Notes: generated by a model from the sequence alone, not told the origin. A DNA stretch of 64,000 bases from G963668345 sp965226215 (GCA_965226215.1 CBDDCH010000002.1:1116001-1180000), one strand, 5' to 3'. Positions 35,863 through 44,483 are shown, counted from the first letter of the stretch. A program made the numbers and translations.

Positions 35863-36730
35863 CGAATCGTTTGCCTACTGCCGCCGGGTCGCGCGTTCGC
35901 GAGCGCGCAATTTCTACTATTCGTTTGTTCTGCTGCCGCGGGAGCAAAAAATGGCTGTGTGCGCGATTTACGCCTTCATGCGCTATAGCGACGACATCAG
36001 CGACGAGCCCAACCCGTCGCCGGCGTCGCGGCGGGCGGCTCTTGCTCGCTGGAAGACAGCTTTCGAGGACGCGTTGCAGGGCCGATACGGGAACGACCCG
36101 ATCCTGCCGGCCTTTCATCACACGGTGGTGAAGTACCAAATCCCGGAGCAGTATTTCTTCGAGCTCATCGCCGGCGTGGGCAGTGATCTGGTCCCCCAGC
36201 GCCGGCGAACATTCGACGACCTCTACCGCTACTGCTACCAGGTGGCTTCGGTGGTCGGCATGACCTGCGTCCACGTCTTCGGCTACGACTCCCCCGAGGC
36301 TCTCGGACTGGCGGGAAAATGCGGAGTTGCCTTTCAGCTAACCAACATCCTGCGCGACATACCCGAGGACGCGCGCCTGGGCCGTGTGTATCTGCCGGAA
36401 GAAGATTTGGAGCGCTTTGGCCTCGGTCCCCAGGACTTGATGGAGAACCGCGGCGGCGCGCGGTTCCGCGACTTGATGGAGTTCGAGTGGAGCCGCGCCA
36501 AGCGCTACTACGAAGAGGCGGCGCCCTTGTTGACGATGGTTCGTCCACAGAGTCGCCCGGCACTGTGGGCCATGATCTCGATCTACTACGGGATTCTGCG
36601 GCGCATTCGCCAGTCCGACTACGATGTGTACGCCAAGCGGGTCAGGCTCAGCGACTTTGAGAAAGTCCGCATCGTGCTCCAGGCGCTGAAACTTCGATTC
36701 ACGGGAGGAGCGCCTCCATTCCCCGCGTGA
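35849..36730 (+). CDS. hpnD: Presqualene diphosphate synthase HpnD
   Basis: A 293-residue squalene/phytoene synthase family protein. The Asp-rich motifs are RYSDDISDEP and TNILRDIPEDARLGRVYLP. It condenses two farnesyl diphosphates to presqualene diphosphate. The start is ATG 35849 (MPTVDESFAYCR), inside the end of hpnC; longer starts are not conserved. The stop overlaps the start of hpnE by 4 bp. The three genes hpnC, hpnD and hpnE form a tightly coupled operon. Confidence 0.93.
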   Translation: MPTVDESFAYCRRVARSRARNFYYSFVLLPREQKMAVCAIYAFMRYSDDISDEPNPSPASRRAALARWKTAFEDALQGRYGNDPILPAFHHTVVKYQIPEQYFFELIAGVGSDLVPQRRRTFDDLYRYCYQVASVVGMTCVHVFGYDSPEALGLAGKCGVAFQLTNILRDIPEDARLGRVYLPEEDLERFGLGPQDLMENRGGARFRDLMEFEWSRAKRYYEEAAPLLTMVRPQSRPALWAMISIYYGILRRIRQSDYDVYAKRVRLSDFEKVRIVLQALKLRFTGGAPPFPA

Positions 36731-37995
36731 TCATCGTCGGCGGAGGGCTGGCGGGCTTGTCCGCCGCGGCTGCTCTGGGATCGCTCGATTTCGACGTCGA
36801 GCTGCACGAAGCCCGACCGTTTCTGGGCGGTCGAGCTACCTCCTTTCCCCTGCAACCGGCGGAGGAAGATTCCGAGCGCATCGACAACTGCCAACACGTG
36901 CTGCTGCGCTGCTTCACCAACTTGTTGGACTTCTACCGGCGCTGCGGGGTGGAGAAGAAGATTCGCTTCGACGACCGACTGTATTTTGTTCGCCCGGGGG
37001 GCAAGACCGACATTCTCCGGCGGAGCTTTCTGCCGGCGCCGTTTCACCTTGTCGGATCGCTAATTGGGTTTGACGGCCTCGACGCCCGCGACAAGTGGTC
37101 GCTGATTCGAACGCTCGCCGCCTTGCGGCGCGAGCGTCATCGACTGGACCTCGACCGGCTTACGATGGGACAGTGGCTCTTCTCGAAAGGCGCCACGCCG
37201 CGCACTTGCGAGCGTTTCTGGCGTCCTATCCTGGTAAGCGCACTCAACGAAGAGCCCGAGCGCGCATCGGCGGCGCCTGCTTTTCAGGTTTTTCTCGACG
37301 GGCTGATGGCGACCCGCGACAGTTTCGAGATGGGTGTGCCCGCCGTGCCACTGGCGGATCTCTACTCGGCAGCTCTCGAACAAAAGCTTGCCTCCGGGGT
37401 GCGCATTCGTTTGCGCTCGACGGTGGAGCGAATCGACCCCGCTGACCGCCAAGGGGACTTTTACATCAGTGCCGTGCCTTTCGAGCGAGTGAACGCTCTG
37501 ATTCCGGGACTCGATCTGCGCCTCGGGCGCTTCGAGCATTCACCGATTACGGGCATCCACCTCTGGTTCGACCGTCCGATTACCGACCTCCCCCATGCGC
37601 TGCTCCTCGACCGCACTCTACAGTGGCTATTCCGCAAATCGGAGAACTATTTTCAGGCCGTGGTCAGCGCGTCGCGCTCCCTGCTGGCGTTGGCGCAAAC
37701 GGACATCGTCGAGATGGCATGTCGCGAACTGCGAGAGTTTTTCCCCGAATCGGCGAATGCTCGACTGATCAAGTCCCGTGTGATCAAGGAAGCGCGCGCG
37801 ACCTACTCGGCCGTGCCGGGCCTGGAGGCCGCAAGACCGGGAGCCAAAACGAAGTTTCCCAATGTCTTCCTCGCGGGTGATTGGACGAACACCGGCTGGC
37901 CCGCCACGATGGAAGGCGCCGTCCGCAGCGGTTACCTTGCGGCGGAAGCGGTGGCCCGCGCGGCAGGGGCGCAGGTGTCGTTCTTGGTTCGATAA
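36727..37995 (+). CDS. hpnE: Hydroxysqualene dehydroxylase HpnE
   Basis: A 422-residue flavin-dependent amine-oxidase-like protein that reduces hydroxysqualene to squalene. The N-terminal FAD loop IIVGGGLAGLSAAAALG begins at residue 2, followed by LGGRA, and the C-terminal FAD-binding GDWTNTGWPATMEGAVRSG is conserved. It starts with GTG overlapping the hpnD stop. It is the last gene of the hopanoid operon and borders the mobile region that starts about 90 bp downstream. Confidence 0.93.
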   Translation: MIIVGGGLAGLSAAAALGSLDFDVELHEARPFLGGRATSFPLQPAEEDSERIDNCQHVLLRCFTNLLDFYRRCGVEKKIRFDDRLYFVRPGGKTDILRRSFLPAPFHLVGSLIGFDGLDARDKWSLIRTLAALRRERHRLDLDRLTMGQWLFSKGATPRTCERFWRPILVSALNEEPERASAAPAFQVFLDGLMATRDSFEMGVPAVPLADLYSAALEQKLASGVRIRLRSTVERIDPADRQGDFYISAVPFERVNALIPGLDLRLGRFEHSPITGIHLWFDRPITDLPHALLLDRTLQWLFRKSENYFQAVVSASRSLLALAQTDIVEMACRELREFFPESANARLIKSRVIKEARATYSAVPGLEAARPGAKTKFPNVFLAGDWTNTGWPATMEGAVRSGYLAAEAVARAAGAQVSFLVR

Positions 37996-38089
37996 CAAAG
38001 CCGCTGAAAGCGAGTCAGACTCGGCGAATTCAACGGGGCGAAGCGCACAGGGTTTGCCCAGGTCGTGCTCCGCTAGCAAGCTGTCCTAG

Positions 38090-38266
38090 CCCGCTTTTCT
38101 CACCAGGTGGCGAGGCGAAGTGCGTGAGAGGCCTGTCAGTACAAGGCGCGCGCCGCTCAGCGCGCGGAGGCGTACTTGAACAGTACGTTGAGCACGGTGA
38201 GCAAGCGCAACGAAGTAATGGCGGGCCTATCGCGTGCTTCGACCGTCAGCTGGCGAGAAATGCGGG
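38090..38266. mobile_element. 177-bp MITE-like element, copy 1
   Basis: The terminal inverted repeats are CCCGCTTTTCTCACCAG on the left and, read inward, CCCGCATTTCTCGCCAG on the right. The flanks are CTAG and CGAG, a possible 4-bp target duplication with one change. No coding sequence. The ends resemble the IS1380 left end CCCGCATTTC, so an IS1380-type transposase could mobilise it. A second element with the same ends is at 42874-43060. Confidence 0.6.
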
Positions 38267-38293
38267 CGAGACCCTAGACAAGACTTTCTGATC

Positions 38294-39690
38294 GCGTATT
38301 GTTCCAAAACACGATCGACCAATCCCGAGGATAGCAACGGCCCTCCGGGTTGGTGTAAGGACGTCGTTGGTTGGCGGTTTTATCGGTGCGGAGATCCGCT
38401 GGCCGGCCACGGAGAGTGCGCACCTCACTTGGCCAGGCGCGACTGAGCGCAGGGGGGCTTTGCCGCGGGAACCGCCAGGCCCGGTGAGGTAACTTTAGGC
38501 GGCTCGCCGATAGTAGTAGTTGAGCATTCCGCCCAACCGTTGGCGGCTCTCGATCGGAGCGGCCAGATCGACGTCTGTCGGGCTGGGGAAGATTAACCGA
38601 TTCTCGAGCCCCTGGTGATTACGCTCTCGGTGATAATGGGCAAGAAACTCGCGGGTCGCCCGGCGCAGCGACTGCTCTCCAAATAGGATCATCCGCTCCA
38701 GGCAGGATTCCTTGATCGTTCTCACAAAGCGCTCGGCATAGGCATTCAGGTTGGGTGACCGTGCGGGTAAGCGCACGCTCTCCACCCCCGCCGCAGCCAG
38801 CGTCTGACGGAACTCTGCTGTAAACAGCGGGTCGCGATCGTGGATCAGAAACTTCTTGCCCACTAGAAAGCCGTCCTCGGCATCGGTCAAGTTGCGGCCG
38901 ATCTGCGTCATCCACTCTCCATCCGGCTCGGTCGAAACTCCCGTGATCTCGACTCGCCGCGTCGACAGTTCGATCACGAACAGCACCACAACTCGGACCA
39001 ATCCTCTCCGTGTCCAAATCTCCACGGTAAAGAAGTCGGCGGCGGCTAAAACCTCCCAATGGGCCTGCAGGAACTGCTGCCAGGTCGTCTTCCTGCGCCG
39101 CTCGGGCGCGGGATCTAAGCCGTGTTCCTTGAGCGTTCTAGCAATTGTGCTTCGTCCTACCTGGTGACCGAGGTTGGCCAGCGCTCCTCGAATCCGGGTA
39201 TAGCCCCAGGTGCTGTTTTCCTGCGCTAGCCGAACGACCAGTTCTCGGATCCGATGCATCACACGAGGCCGCCCGGGACCGCGGCGTTGGCTGCCGTCGT
39301 ACTTACGGGCGATCAACTTTCGATGCCAAGCCAGCAGAGTGTCCGGCGTGACAAGGGAGGCCACCTCGAACAGCACTTTGCGTCCGAGTTTCTTGGCCTT
39401 CACCGCCAAACAGCGCCGCTGCTCATCGCTCAGCCGCAGGCGCTTGTTCCCCAGTTGATCGTACAAAACGCGGTTCTCTTCTTGCAGATAGTCGATGACG
39501 TCGCATTGTTGTTCGTTGACCCAGCCGGCCAGGCCGATTAGCATGAATCGAAGCGGGTCCAGAGGCTGCATGGAGACACAACCTAGCACGATTACGTTCC
39601 AAAAACGAACTGCGGCGCTTCCCCGCAGGCCAACTGCAACTCGTAGCCAGCACTTCACTTACATCACGATCGAGTTTTGGGACAATACGC
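38294..39690 (-). mobile_element. rve-type insertion sequence
   Basis: Terminal inverted repeats of about 22 bp: GCGTATTGTTCCAAAACACG at 38294 and, read inward from 39690, GCGTATTGTCCCAAAACTCG. The element is about 1397 bp and carries one transposase. I could not identify a target duplication. Its right end abuts a truncated tyrosine integrase and its left end lies 27 bp from the MITE-like element, so flanking DNA has probably been deleted. Confidence 0.65.
38495..39571 (-). CDS. Integrase-core (rve) transposase
   Basis: A DDE transposase of the retroviral integrase-core type, 358 residues from MQPLDPLRFM; the frame is open upstream to 39658, but the extension is not conserved. There is an N-terminal helix-turn-helix region with RRGPGRPR, an IS3/IS481-like HTH_21 stretch STWGYTRIRGAL, then the catalytic acids in AADFFTVEIW, LIHDRDPLF and NAYAERFVRTIKE. 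It is likely intact. The IS family (IS481- or IS3-like single-frame) cannot be fixed from memory. Confidence 0.8.
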   Translation of the reverse strand: MQPLDPLRFMLIGLAGWVNEQQCDVIDYLQEENRVLYDQLGNKRLRLSDEQRRCLAVKAKKLGRKVLFEVASLVTPDTLLAWHRKLIARKYDGSQRRGPGRPRVMHRIRELVVRLAQENSTWGYTRIRGALANLGHQVGRSTIARTLKEHGLDPAPERRRKTTWQQFLQAHWEVLAAADFFTVEIWTRRGLVRVVVLFVIELSTRRVEITGVSTEPDGEWMTQIGRNLTDAEDGFLVGKKFLIHDRDPLFTAEFRQTLAAAGVESVRLPARSPNLNAYAERFVRTIKESCLERMILFGEQSLRRATREFLAHYHRERNHQGLENRLIFPSPTDVDLAAPIESRQRLGGMLNYYYRRAA

Positions 39691-39825
39691 CGTTGGCTTC
39701 ACGCTACAGGTCTACGGGCACCTAATGGAGGAGACGAAACGAGAGACAGCGGCGAAAATGGATGCAGCTTTGCAGCCAGTGGCTACCCCGGTGGCTACCC
39801 AGACAACCCTAGCAAGCGTCAACTA
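39691..39825 (+). pseudogene. C-terminal remnant of a tyrosine integrase
   Basis: Immediately after the IS end the plus strand reads TLQVYGHLMEETKRETAAKM and ends at a TAG stop at 39823-39825. This is the last part of a tyrosine recombinase, with the nucleophilic tyrosine in VYGHL followed by the usual helix. The rest of the gene is missing, cut by the rve-type IS. It ends 22 bp from the 3' end of tRNA-Arg, the classical position of an island integrase beside its tRNA attachment site. The fragment is too short for ordinary gene finders. Confidence 0.65.
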
Positions 39826-39847
39826 GGCTGTAAGTCATTGAAAACAA

Positions 39848-39924
39848 TGGCGGGCGTGGAGGGACTCGAACCCCCGACCTGCTGGTTCGAAGCCAGACGC
39901 TCTATCCAGCTGAGCTACACGCCC
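39848..39924 (-). tRNA. tRNA-Arg (anticodon TCG)
   Basis: A complete cloverleaf on the minus strand: acceptor GGGCGTG paired with CACGCCC, D-arm AGCTCAGCTGGATAGAGC, anticodon loop CTTCGAA (anticodon TCG, reading CGA and other CGN codons), and T-arm GGTTCGAGTCC. The 3' CCA is encoded at 39848-39850. It stands alone between the integrase remnant and IS256 copy 1, and the 3' end faces the integrase. Confidence 0.95.
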
Positions 39925-39950
39925 GGTGAGGTGATTCCATCCTAGCAAAT

Positions 39951-41364
39951 GAGATATTGTCAAATGTTGTGGATGGGCGAGGTCAGGCGGCGTTTTCCTG
40001 AACCATCAATCCATCCTTGAAAACCTTTCCCTCTAAGACATGAACAATCACTTCCGAACCGTTCAGGCGTCGCCAGTGGCGCTCGGCTTGGCGGGCCAGC
40101 ATGAAGACCATCGTTAACGACGCTTCGCGGCTGCCACAACCCTTCGTTCGTCGCTGCCGCAAACGGACCGTCGCAAAGGTGGACTCGATCGGGTTCGTCG
40201 TCCGCAAGTGCCCCCAGTGCTCGGCCGGAAAGTCGTAGAAAGCCAGCAGCACTTGGCGGTCTTTTTCCAGGCACTCGACCGCTTTGGGGAACTTCTTCTC
40301 GTATAGGTTCTTGAAACGGTCCAGAGCGGCCTCCGCCGTCTGCCGACTCTGGGCAAGATAGATGTCGCGCAGCGCCTGCTTGGCTTTGCCCTGCATGCTC
40401 TGCGGCAGCTTATTGAGCACGTTGGCCGTCTTGTGGAGCCAGCAGCGTTGCTCACCGGTCGCCGGATAGACTTTCCGCAGTGCCGCCCAAAACCCCATCG
40501 CTCCGTCGCCCACCGCCAACTTCGGCGGCAGCTCGAGCCCCTGCCGTTTCAAGTCCTCCAGCAACTCCTGCCACGACAGTTCGCTTTCGCGAAAGCCGTC
40601 GTGCACCGCCAGCAGTTGCTTGCGACCGTCTTCGAGTGCTCCCATCACAACCAGCAAACACTGCCGTTCATCGTCCAGACGAACATTCGAGTAGATGCCA
40701 TCGGCCCAAATGTAAACAAACCGCTGGCCGCTGAGGTCACGCTTTGACCAAGCCTCGTACTCGCGGCGCCAGACGTCTTTGAGACGCACCACCGTCGTCG
40801 CCGACAGGCCCGGAGCGTCGGGCCCCAGCAAGGCCTCCAGCGCTTCGCTGAAATCGCCCGTCGAGATCCCTTTCAGGTACAACCAGAGGATCAACTCCTC
40901 CACACTCTTCGTGCGCCGCAGATACGGCGGCAGGATCTGGGAAGTGAAACGAAAGCGCCGGCCCTGCTCATCGACTCGGCGATCGTCGACCCGCGGCGCC
41001 TGGATCTTCAGCTGACCCACGCCGCTGACGATGGTGCGCTCGCGGGCGTGACCGTTGCGCACCACCAGCCGCCGGCCGTCCTGGTCGACTTCGTGCTGAT
41101 GCGTTTCGATGTAGGCGGTCACTTCGGCTTCCACGGCCTTGACGAGCATCTGGCGCGCTCCTTGGCGCAGCACCTCATCCAAGGGCGAGCGTTCCTTTCC
41201 ATCAATGACTTGGGGGTTGACTTGACTGCTGCTCTCAGCAGCTTCACACTGACTCATGGCGTATCCTCCTTGTTCCTTTCCAGAAAACGATTGAGTTGCT
41301 TCCTCAATCGTCAGGATACGCCGCCTCCCCTCAGAGGCTCATCCACAACTTCTGGTTATAGCTC
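39951..41364 (-). mobile_element. IS256-family element, copy 1
   Basis: A 1414-bp element flanked by a perfect 9-bp target duplication CTAGCAAAT (39942-39950 and 41365-41373). Imperfect terminal inverted repeats share GAG-TAT and TTGTGGATG-GC. It is nearly identical to the copies at 54950 and 57806, which shows recent movement. It inserted 27 bp upstream of the tRNA-Arg 5' end, possibly altering its promoter. Confidence 0.93.
39983..41257 (-). CDS. IS256-family (mutator-type) transposase, copy 1
   Basis: A 424-residue transposase of the mutator type. The catalytic acids fit the family: FVYIWADGIYSNV (first Asp), LAVGDGAMGFW (second Asp), and TTNPIESTFATVR (Glu), with the CWLHKTANVLNKLP helix between. 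This copy differs from the other two by Leu for Pro in the VEELILWLYLKG segment. It has a strong ribosome-binding site, AAGGAGG, just upstream of the ATG. Probably active or recently so, although the Leu substitution lies in a conserved stretch. Confidence 0.93.
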   Translation of the reverse strand: MSQCEAAESSSQVNPQVIDGKERSPLDEVLRQGARQMLVKAVEAEVTAYIETHQHEVDQDGRRLVVRNGHARERTIVSGVGQLKIQAPRVDDRRVDEQGRRFRFTSQILPPYLRRTKSVEELILWLYLKGISTGDFSEALEALLGPDAPGLSATTVVRLKDVWRREYEAWSKRDLSGQRFVYIWADGIYSNVRLDDERQCLLVVMGALEDGRKQLLAVHDGFRESELSWQELLEDLKRQGLELPPKLAVGDGAMGFWAALRKVYPATGEQRCWLHKTANVLNKLPQSMQGKAKQALRDIYLAQSRQTAEAALDRFKNLYEKKFPKAVECLEKDRQVLLAFYDFPAEHWGHLRTTNPIESTFATVRLRQRRTKGCGSREASLTMVFMLARQAERHWRRLNGSEVIVHVLEGKVFKDGLMVQENAA

Positions 41365-41373
41365 CTAGCAAAT

Positions 41374-41836
41374 CGTTGCCTGCCTGTAAAAAGTAACATT
41401 ATCAACAAGTTGCGCAGTTTTCTACCTCGTGCGTTGTTGTCGAATCATCGCTGGTCCTTAGGTGAACAACGAGGCCGAGTCGTCCGCTTGCTGATGGCTG
41501 GATGCCAAAATCCAATCTTTACTGCATGCATTCTGAATGCCTAGCGCTGCCCGGGGAGAGCACCTACCAAGGGGATGCCGTTTCCTGCCGATAAGAGATT
41601 GGTTGTCGCCGCGCCGGCTTTGGCCAGGGCCTTGGGGCTAGCACCATGGGGAAGTCCGGCCACCGGGCTTTGTGAGACGCAGGAGCGCGTAGGTTTGCTC
41701 TGCCGCGCTCCGCGTTCCCGCCTCATTCGGTCCGGGTATCGGGCGCTGGGCGAGACTGACAGGTGGCCTGAGTCGCGCCGCATTACTTCCCACCGGACAC
41801 GTTTTTCAGTAGGACTCTTTGTCGGAAGGGTCGTTT
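41374..41836. other. Non-coding region upstream of the MotB-like gene
   Basis: No gene is supported. It contains the small palindrome GCATTCTGAATGC near 41527-41539. A motA gene, usually found directly before motB, is absent; the IS256 insertion marks the left boundary of what remains. Confidence 0.4.
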
Positions 41837-42607
41837 ATGCGAAGGGCTACCAGACGACTCGCTGAGAATCACGAGCGCTGGCTCGTCTCCTACGCGTATT
41901 TCGTGACGCTGATGTTTGCTTTCTTCGTTGTCTTATTCGCTTACTCTACGGCGGACCAGACGAAGATGGAATCCTTCGCGGCAAGATTCGAGTCGTACGT
42001 GCAGCGGGATGCTGGCCCTTTAGCAGTCGCACCGCGACGAGAAACGGCAGGCGGCCCAGTCGGTGAACGACTAGGGCCTGATGAAGCAGCCTTGCTGCAT
42101 CAGGCCCTCACGCGGGCTGAAATGAGTGAGTCCCTTCAGCAACTGGAAGCCGAACTGCTGCCCGAGATCAACGGCGGCAAAATCGAACTCTCGCTTCAGC
42201 CGAGGGGCTTGGTGATGAGCCTTCGGGAGGCCTCTTTTTTCGCCCCCGGGGACGCCGCTTTGCAAGCGGAATCGCTGGAGGTGATGGCGAGAGTGGCCCA
42301 GAGCTTGACTAAGATGCCGGGGCAGATTCGTCTGGAAGGCCATACCGACAACACGCCCATTCACACCCACAAGTTTCCTTCCAACTGGCGGCTTTCGACG
42401 GCCCGTGCGATCACGGTGCTGAAGTTTCTAACGAACCGCCACAACATTCCCGCAGAACGACTGGCCGTCTCCGGATATGGCGAGTATCGTCCTGTGGCCC
42501 CGAATGACACGCCGGAAAACCGGGCCAAGAATCGGCGTGTCGCGGTTGTCATCCTCACCAAGGACGCGGCTGCGATGGAACCGGGGCGAAACGCGGAGCT
42601 GGACTGA
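41837..42607 (+). CDS. MotB-like protein without the proton-carrying Asp
   Basis: A 256-residue protein with a short basic cytoplasmic tail, one transmembrane helix (residues about 15-37), a linker and a C-terminal OmpA/MotB peptidoglycan-binding domain (LEGHTDNTPIH, NWRLSTARA, RRVAVVIL). In MotB stators the helix starts YADF and the aspartate conducts protons; here codon 21 is TAT, giving SYAYFVTLMFAFF. It therefore looks like a peptidoglycan anchor that cannot form a normal ion channel. There is no motA next to it. The start is ATG 41837 after GGAAGGG. The downstream neighbour is a receiver-CheX protein, so a link to motility or surface behaviour is plausible. Confidence 0.8.
   Translation: MRRATRRLAENHERWLVSYAYFVTLMFAFFVVLFAYSTADQTKMESFAARFESYVQRDAGPLAVAPRRETAGGPVGERLGPDEAALLHQALTRAEMSESLQQLEAELLPEINGGKIELSLQPRGLVMSLREASFFAPGDAALQAESLEVMARVAQSLTKMPGQIRLEGHTDNTPIHTHKFPSNWRLSTARAITVLKFLTNRHNIPAERLAVSGYGEYRPVAPNDTPENRAKNRRVAVVILTKDAAAMEPGRNAELD
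42073..42108. repeat. Long hairpin inside the MotB-like gene
   Basis: AGGGCCTGAT pairs with ATCAGGCCCT, and inside it GCAGC pairs with GCTGC, giving a bulged stem of about 15 bp within the linker-coding part of the gene. Confidence 0.6.
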
Positions 42608-42873
42608 AACAGTTTGTCGCTGCTCGGCTTCGGCGCCAAAGGCGAGGCTGACTGAGTGTACGTGCAAATGGAGAGGACTGATTTATGTTATGGACTGCGC
42701 CGTGATCCTAGCGGTGATTCGGTGTTCGGGGAGCACTCGGTTACTTCCCAAGGCTGACGACGCGTGGGCCATCTAACGGCGAAGGCAAGGAAGCTTAGAG
42801 CAGGCACAAGGTGGGGTGGCTGCGGGTAACTCGCGGGCCATACAGCGTCTCATCGGCCTGTGGGGTGCTCTAG
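42608..42873. other. Intergenic region between the MotB-like gene and the second MITE-like element
   Basis: No gene, terminator or clear promoter recognised in this stretch. Confidence 0.35.
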
Positions 42874-43060
42874 CCCGCTTTTCTCGACACGGCCGCGGTG
42901 GATGAGGCGAAAGGCCCAGCGGCCATGGCTCGCGGCAACAGTTTGTGTACATCGCCCAGCGTACAGTATGTCGGTAAGTGGGCGCGATGAATCGCGCCCC
43001 TACATCCCTGACGGCGGGCATTTGCTTCCACTCTTGCCGCCCGCTGGTGAGAAATGCGGG
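42874..43060. mobile_element. 187-bp MITE-like element, copy 2
   Basis: Terminal inverted repeats CCCGCTTTTCTCGACA (left) and, read inward, CCCGCATTTCTCACCAG (right), flanked by CTAG and CTAA. As in copy 1, the left end has CTTTT and the right end CATTT, so the ends are distinguishable and conserved between copies although the interiors differ. Inside is a palindrome GGGCGCGATGAATCGCGCCC, itself a common dispersed-repeat motif. It lies 46 bp upstream of the receiver-CheX gene and could influence its expression. Confidence 0.6.
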
Positions 43061-43105
43061 CTAAGCCAAAGGGTTTTCCATGTCGAAGAGAGAACTGAGG
43101 TCCAA

Positions 43106-44398
43106 ATGGACGAGTCAAGCGCTTTCAAGGTCTTGGTCGTCGATGATGAACCCACGGTCCGTCATCTGCTGGTGCGGTGGATAACCAGGTCGATGACCGC
43201 CGAAGTACTGGAGGCAGAAGACGGCTTGCAGGCGCTGGAATCCATCGCCAAGCAAGGGGTAGACCTGGTCATTGCGGACGTCAAGATGCCGGTCCTCAAT
43301 GGAATCGAGATGCTTTCCATCATCCGAGCCGATCCGGCCAACGCCGACCTAGAGGTAATCGTAGCCTCCGGGGCAGGGAACGAAGACACGGTCAAGCAAG
43401 TTATCGGTCTTGGTGTCTCAGACTACATCCTCAAGCCGCTGCAGCAGGATCGAGTAATCACTCGCGTGGAAAAGGCCCGGCAGCGAGTGATGGAAGCACG
43501 ACAGAAGAAGGGTGGCGGGCTCGACCACTCTCGGACGCGTATCCTGGTCGCGGACCCGGACCCCAATTTCTGCGAGTTTGCCGACGCCGCCCTCTCTGTG
43601 CAGTTCGACGTGCAAACGACCCGCACGGTGGGGGATGTCTTGGTTAGCGTACTGCGCTGGAAGCCGGACCTGATTCTGCTCTCTCCTGAACTACCGGGAC
43701 CGCCGCTGGAGTTCATGCTCGGCAAGGTTCGGAATCTGGGCGAGAAGAACGAGTTACGGGTGTTTCTACTTGTCGACTCGGAATCCCAAGTGCCCAGTTC
43801 TGAAGATGTTGCCGGATGGCTGCCTCATACCTATGTGCCCGAAAGCTTCTTGTCCAACGTCGTTCAGTTGTTGGAGGGAGGGGCGCCGCCTCAGCATGGC
43901 ATTCTTTCCTGGGTAGGGTCACTCGATCCTGAAATCGTCACCGCCTTGCGCCAGAGCCTGGGCATGATGACCGGCGAAGAGCCCACGGACGCCGAAGCTC
44001 CGGAAGGCGATCCTGAGTTTGACCTATTTGGCACAATGGGCCTCCACACCGACAGCGACGATCTTAGGCTGGCTGTGCACATGGACTGCAAGCGCAGTTC
44101 GGCTCGAACGCTGGTGACAACGATGCTTGACTGCGAGGAAGGGGACATCGACGAAGAATCCGAATCCAGCGGTATCCAAGAGATGCTCAACGTGATCGCC
44201 GGGCGTATCAAGAACTCCTGCGCGACGCGAAAGATCGATGTCTTGCTCGGCCTGCCGGAAATCAACGACCAGCCCTCCGAGGCGCCCTCGAATGTACTCT
44301 ACAAGAAAGAGACGCACTTTGCTTGGCGTGAAGATCATCTCTTTCGGTTGACGTTCTATGCAGGCACAGGCTCCGCAGCACCTCGATCTGAAACGTAA
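43106..44398 (+). CDS. Receiver-pseudoreceiver-CheX fusion protein
   Basis: A 430-residue protein. Residues 8-125 are a complete receiver domain with VVDDEP, phospho-acceptor Asp58 in VIADVKMP and Lys in ILKPL. Residues about 144-250 form a second receiver-like domain with Ser193 (LLSPELPG) in place of the acceptor. Residues about 265-420 resemble the CheX/CheC phosphatase fold, with the ExxN pair in QEMLNVIAGRIKN (Glu359, Asn362). CheX dephosphorylates CheY-P, so the fusion may sense or reset its own receiver. I chose ATG 43106 (MDESSAFK); the upstream open frame runs through the MITE-like element. Neighbour to the MotB-like gene. Confidence 0.75.
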   Translation: MDESSAFKVLVVDDEPTVRHLLVRWITRSMTAEVLEAEDGLQALESIAKQGVDLVIADVKMPVLNGIEMLSIIRADPANADLEVIVASGAGNEDTVKQVIGLGVSDYILKPLQQDRVITRVEKARQRVMEARQKKGGGLDHSRTRILVADPDPNFCEFADAALSVQFDVQTTRTVGDVLVSVLRWKPDLILLSPELPGPPLEFMLGKVRNLGEKNELRVFLLVDSESQVPSSEDVAGWLPHTYVPESFLSNVVQLLEGGAPPQHGILSWVGSLDPEIVTALRQSLGMMTGEEPTDAEAPEGDPEFDLFGTMGLHTDSDDLRLAVHMDCKRSSARTLVTTMLDCEEGDIDEESESSGIQEMLNVIAGRIKNSCATRKIDVLLGLPEINDQPSEAPSNVLYKKETHFAWREDHLFRLTFYAGTGSAAPRSET

Positions 44399-44483
44399 GT
44401 TTAAGGATTCCTGAACGTCGACGGCGCGGCGCCTGGGCCCTGAACTGCAGGGAAGCGGGTGGTACGAAGGTCAAGGACATCTA

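Noticed and set aside
38215..38225. A second attachment site for the tRNA-Arg island (AATGGCGGGC)
   Set aside because: Only 10 bases match the tRNA 3' end, and the site lies inside a MITE-like element; chance similarity is likely.
42860..43105. An 82-residue N-terminal extension of the receiver-CheX protein
   Set aside because: The extension translates the MITE-like element and an intergenic stretch; the conserved protein starts at ATG 43106.
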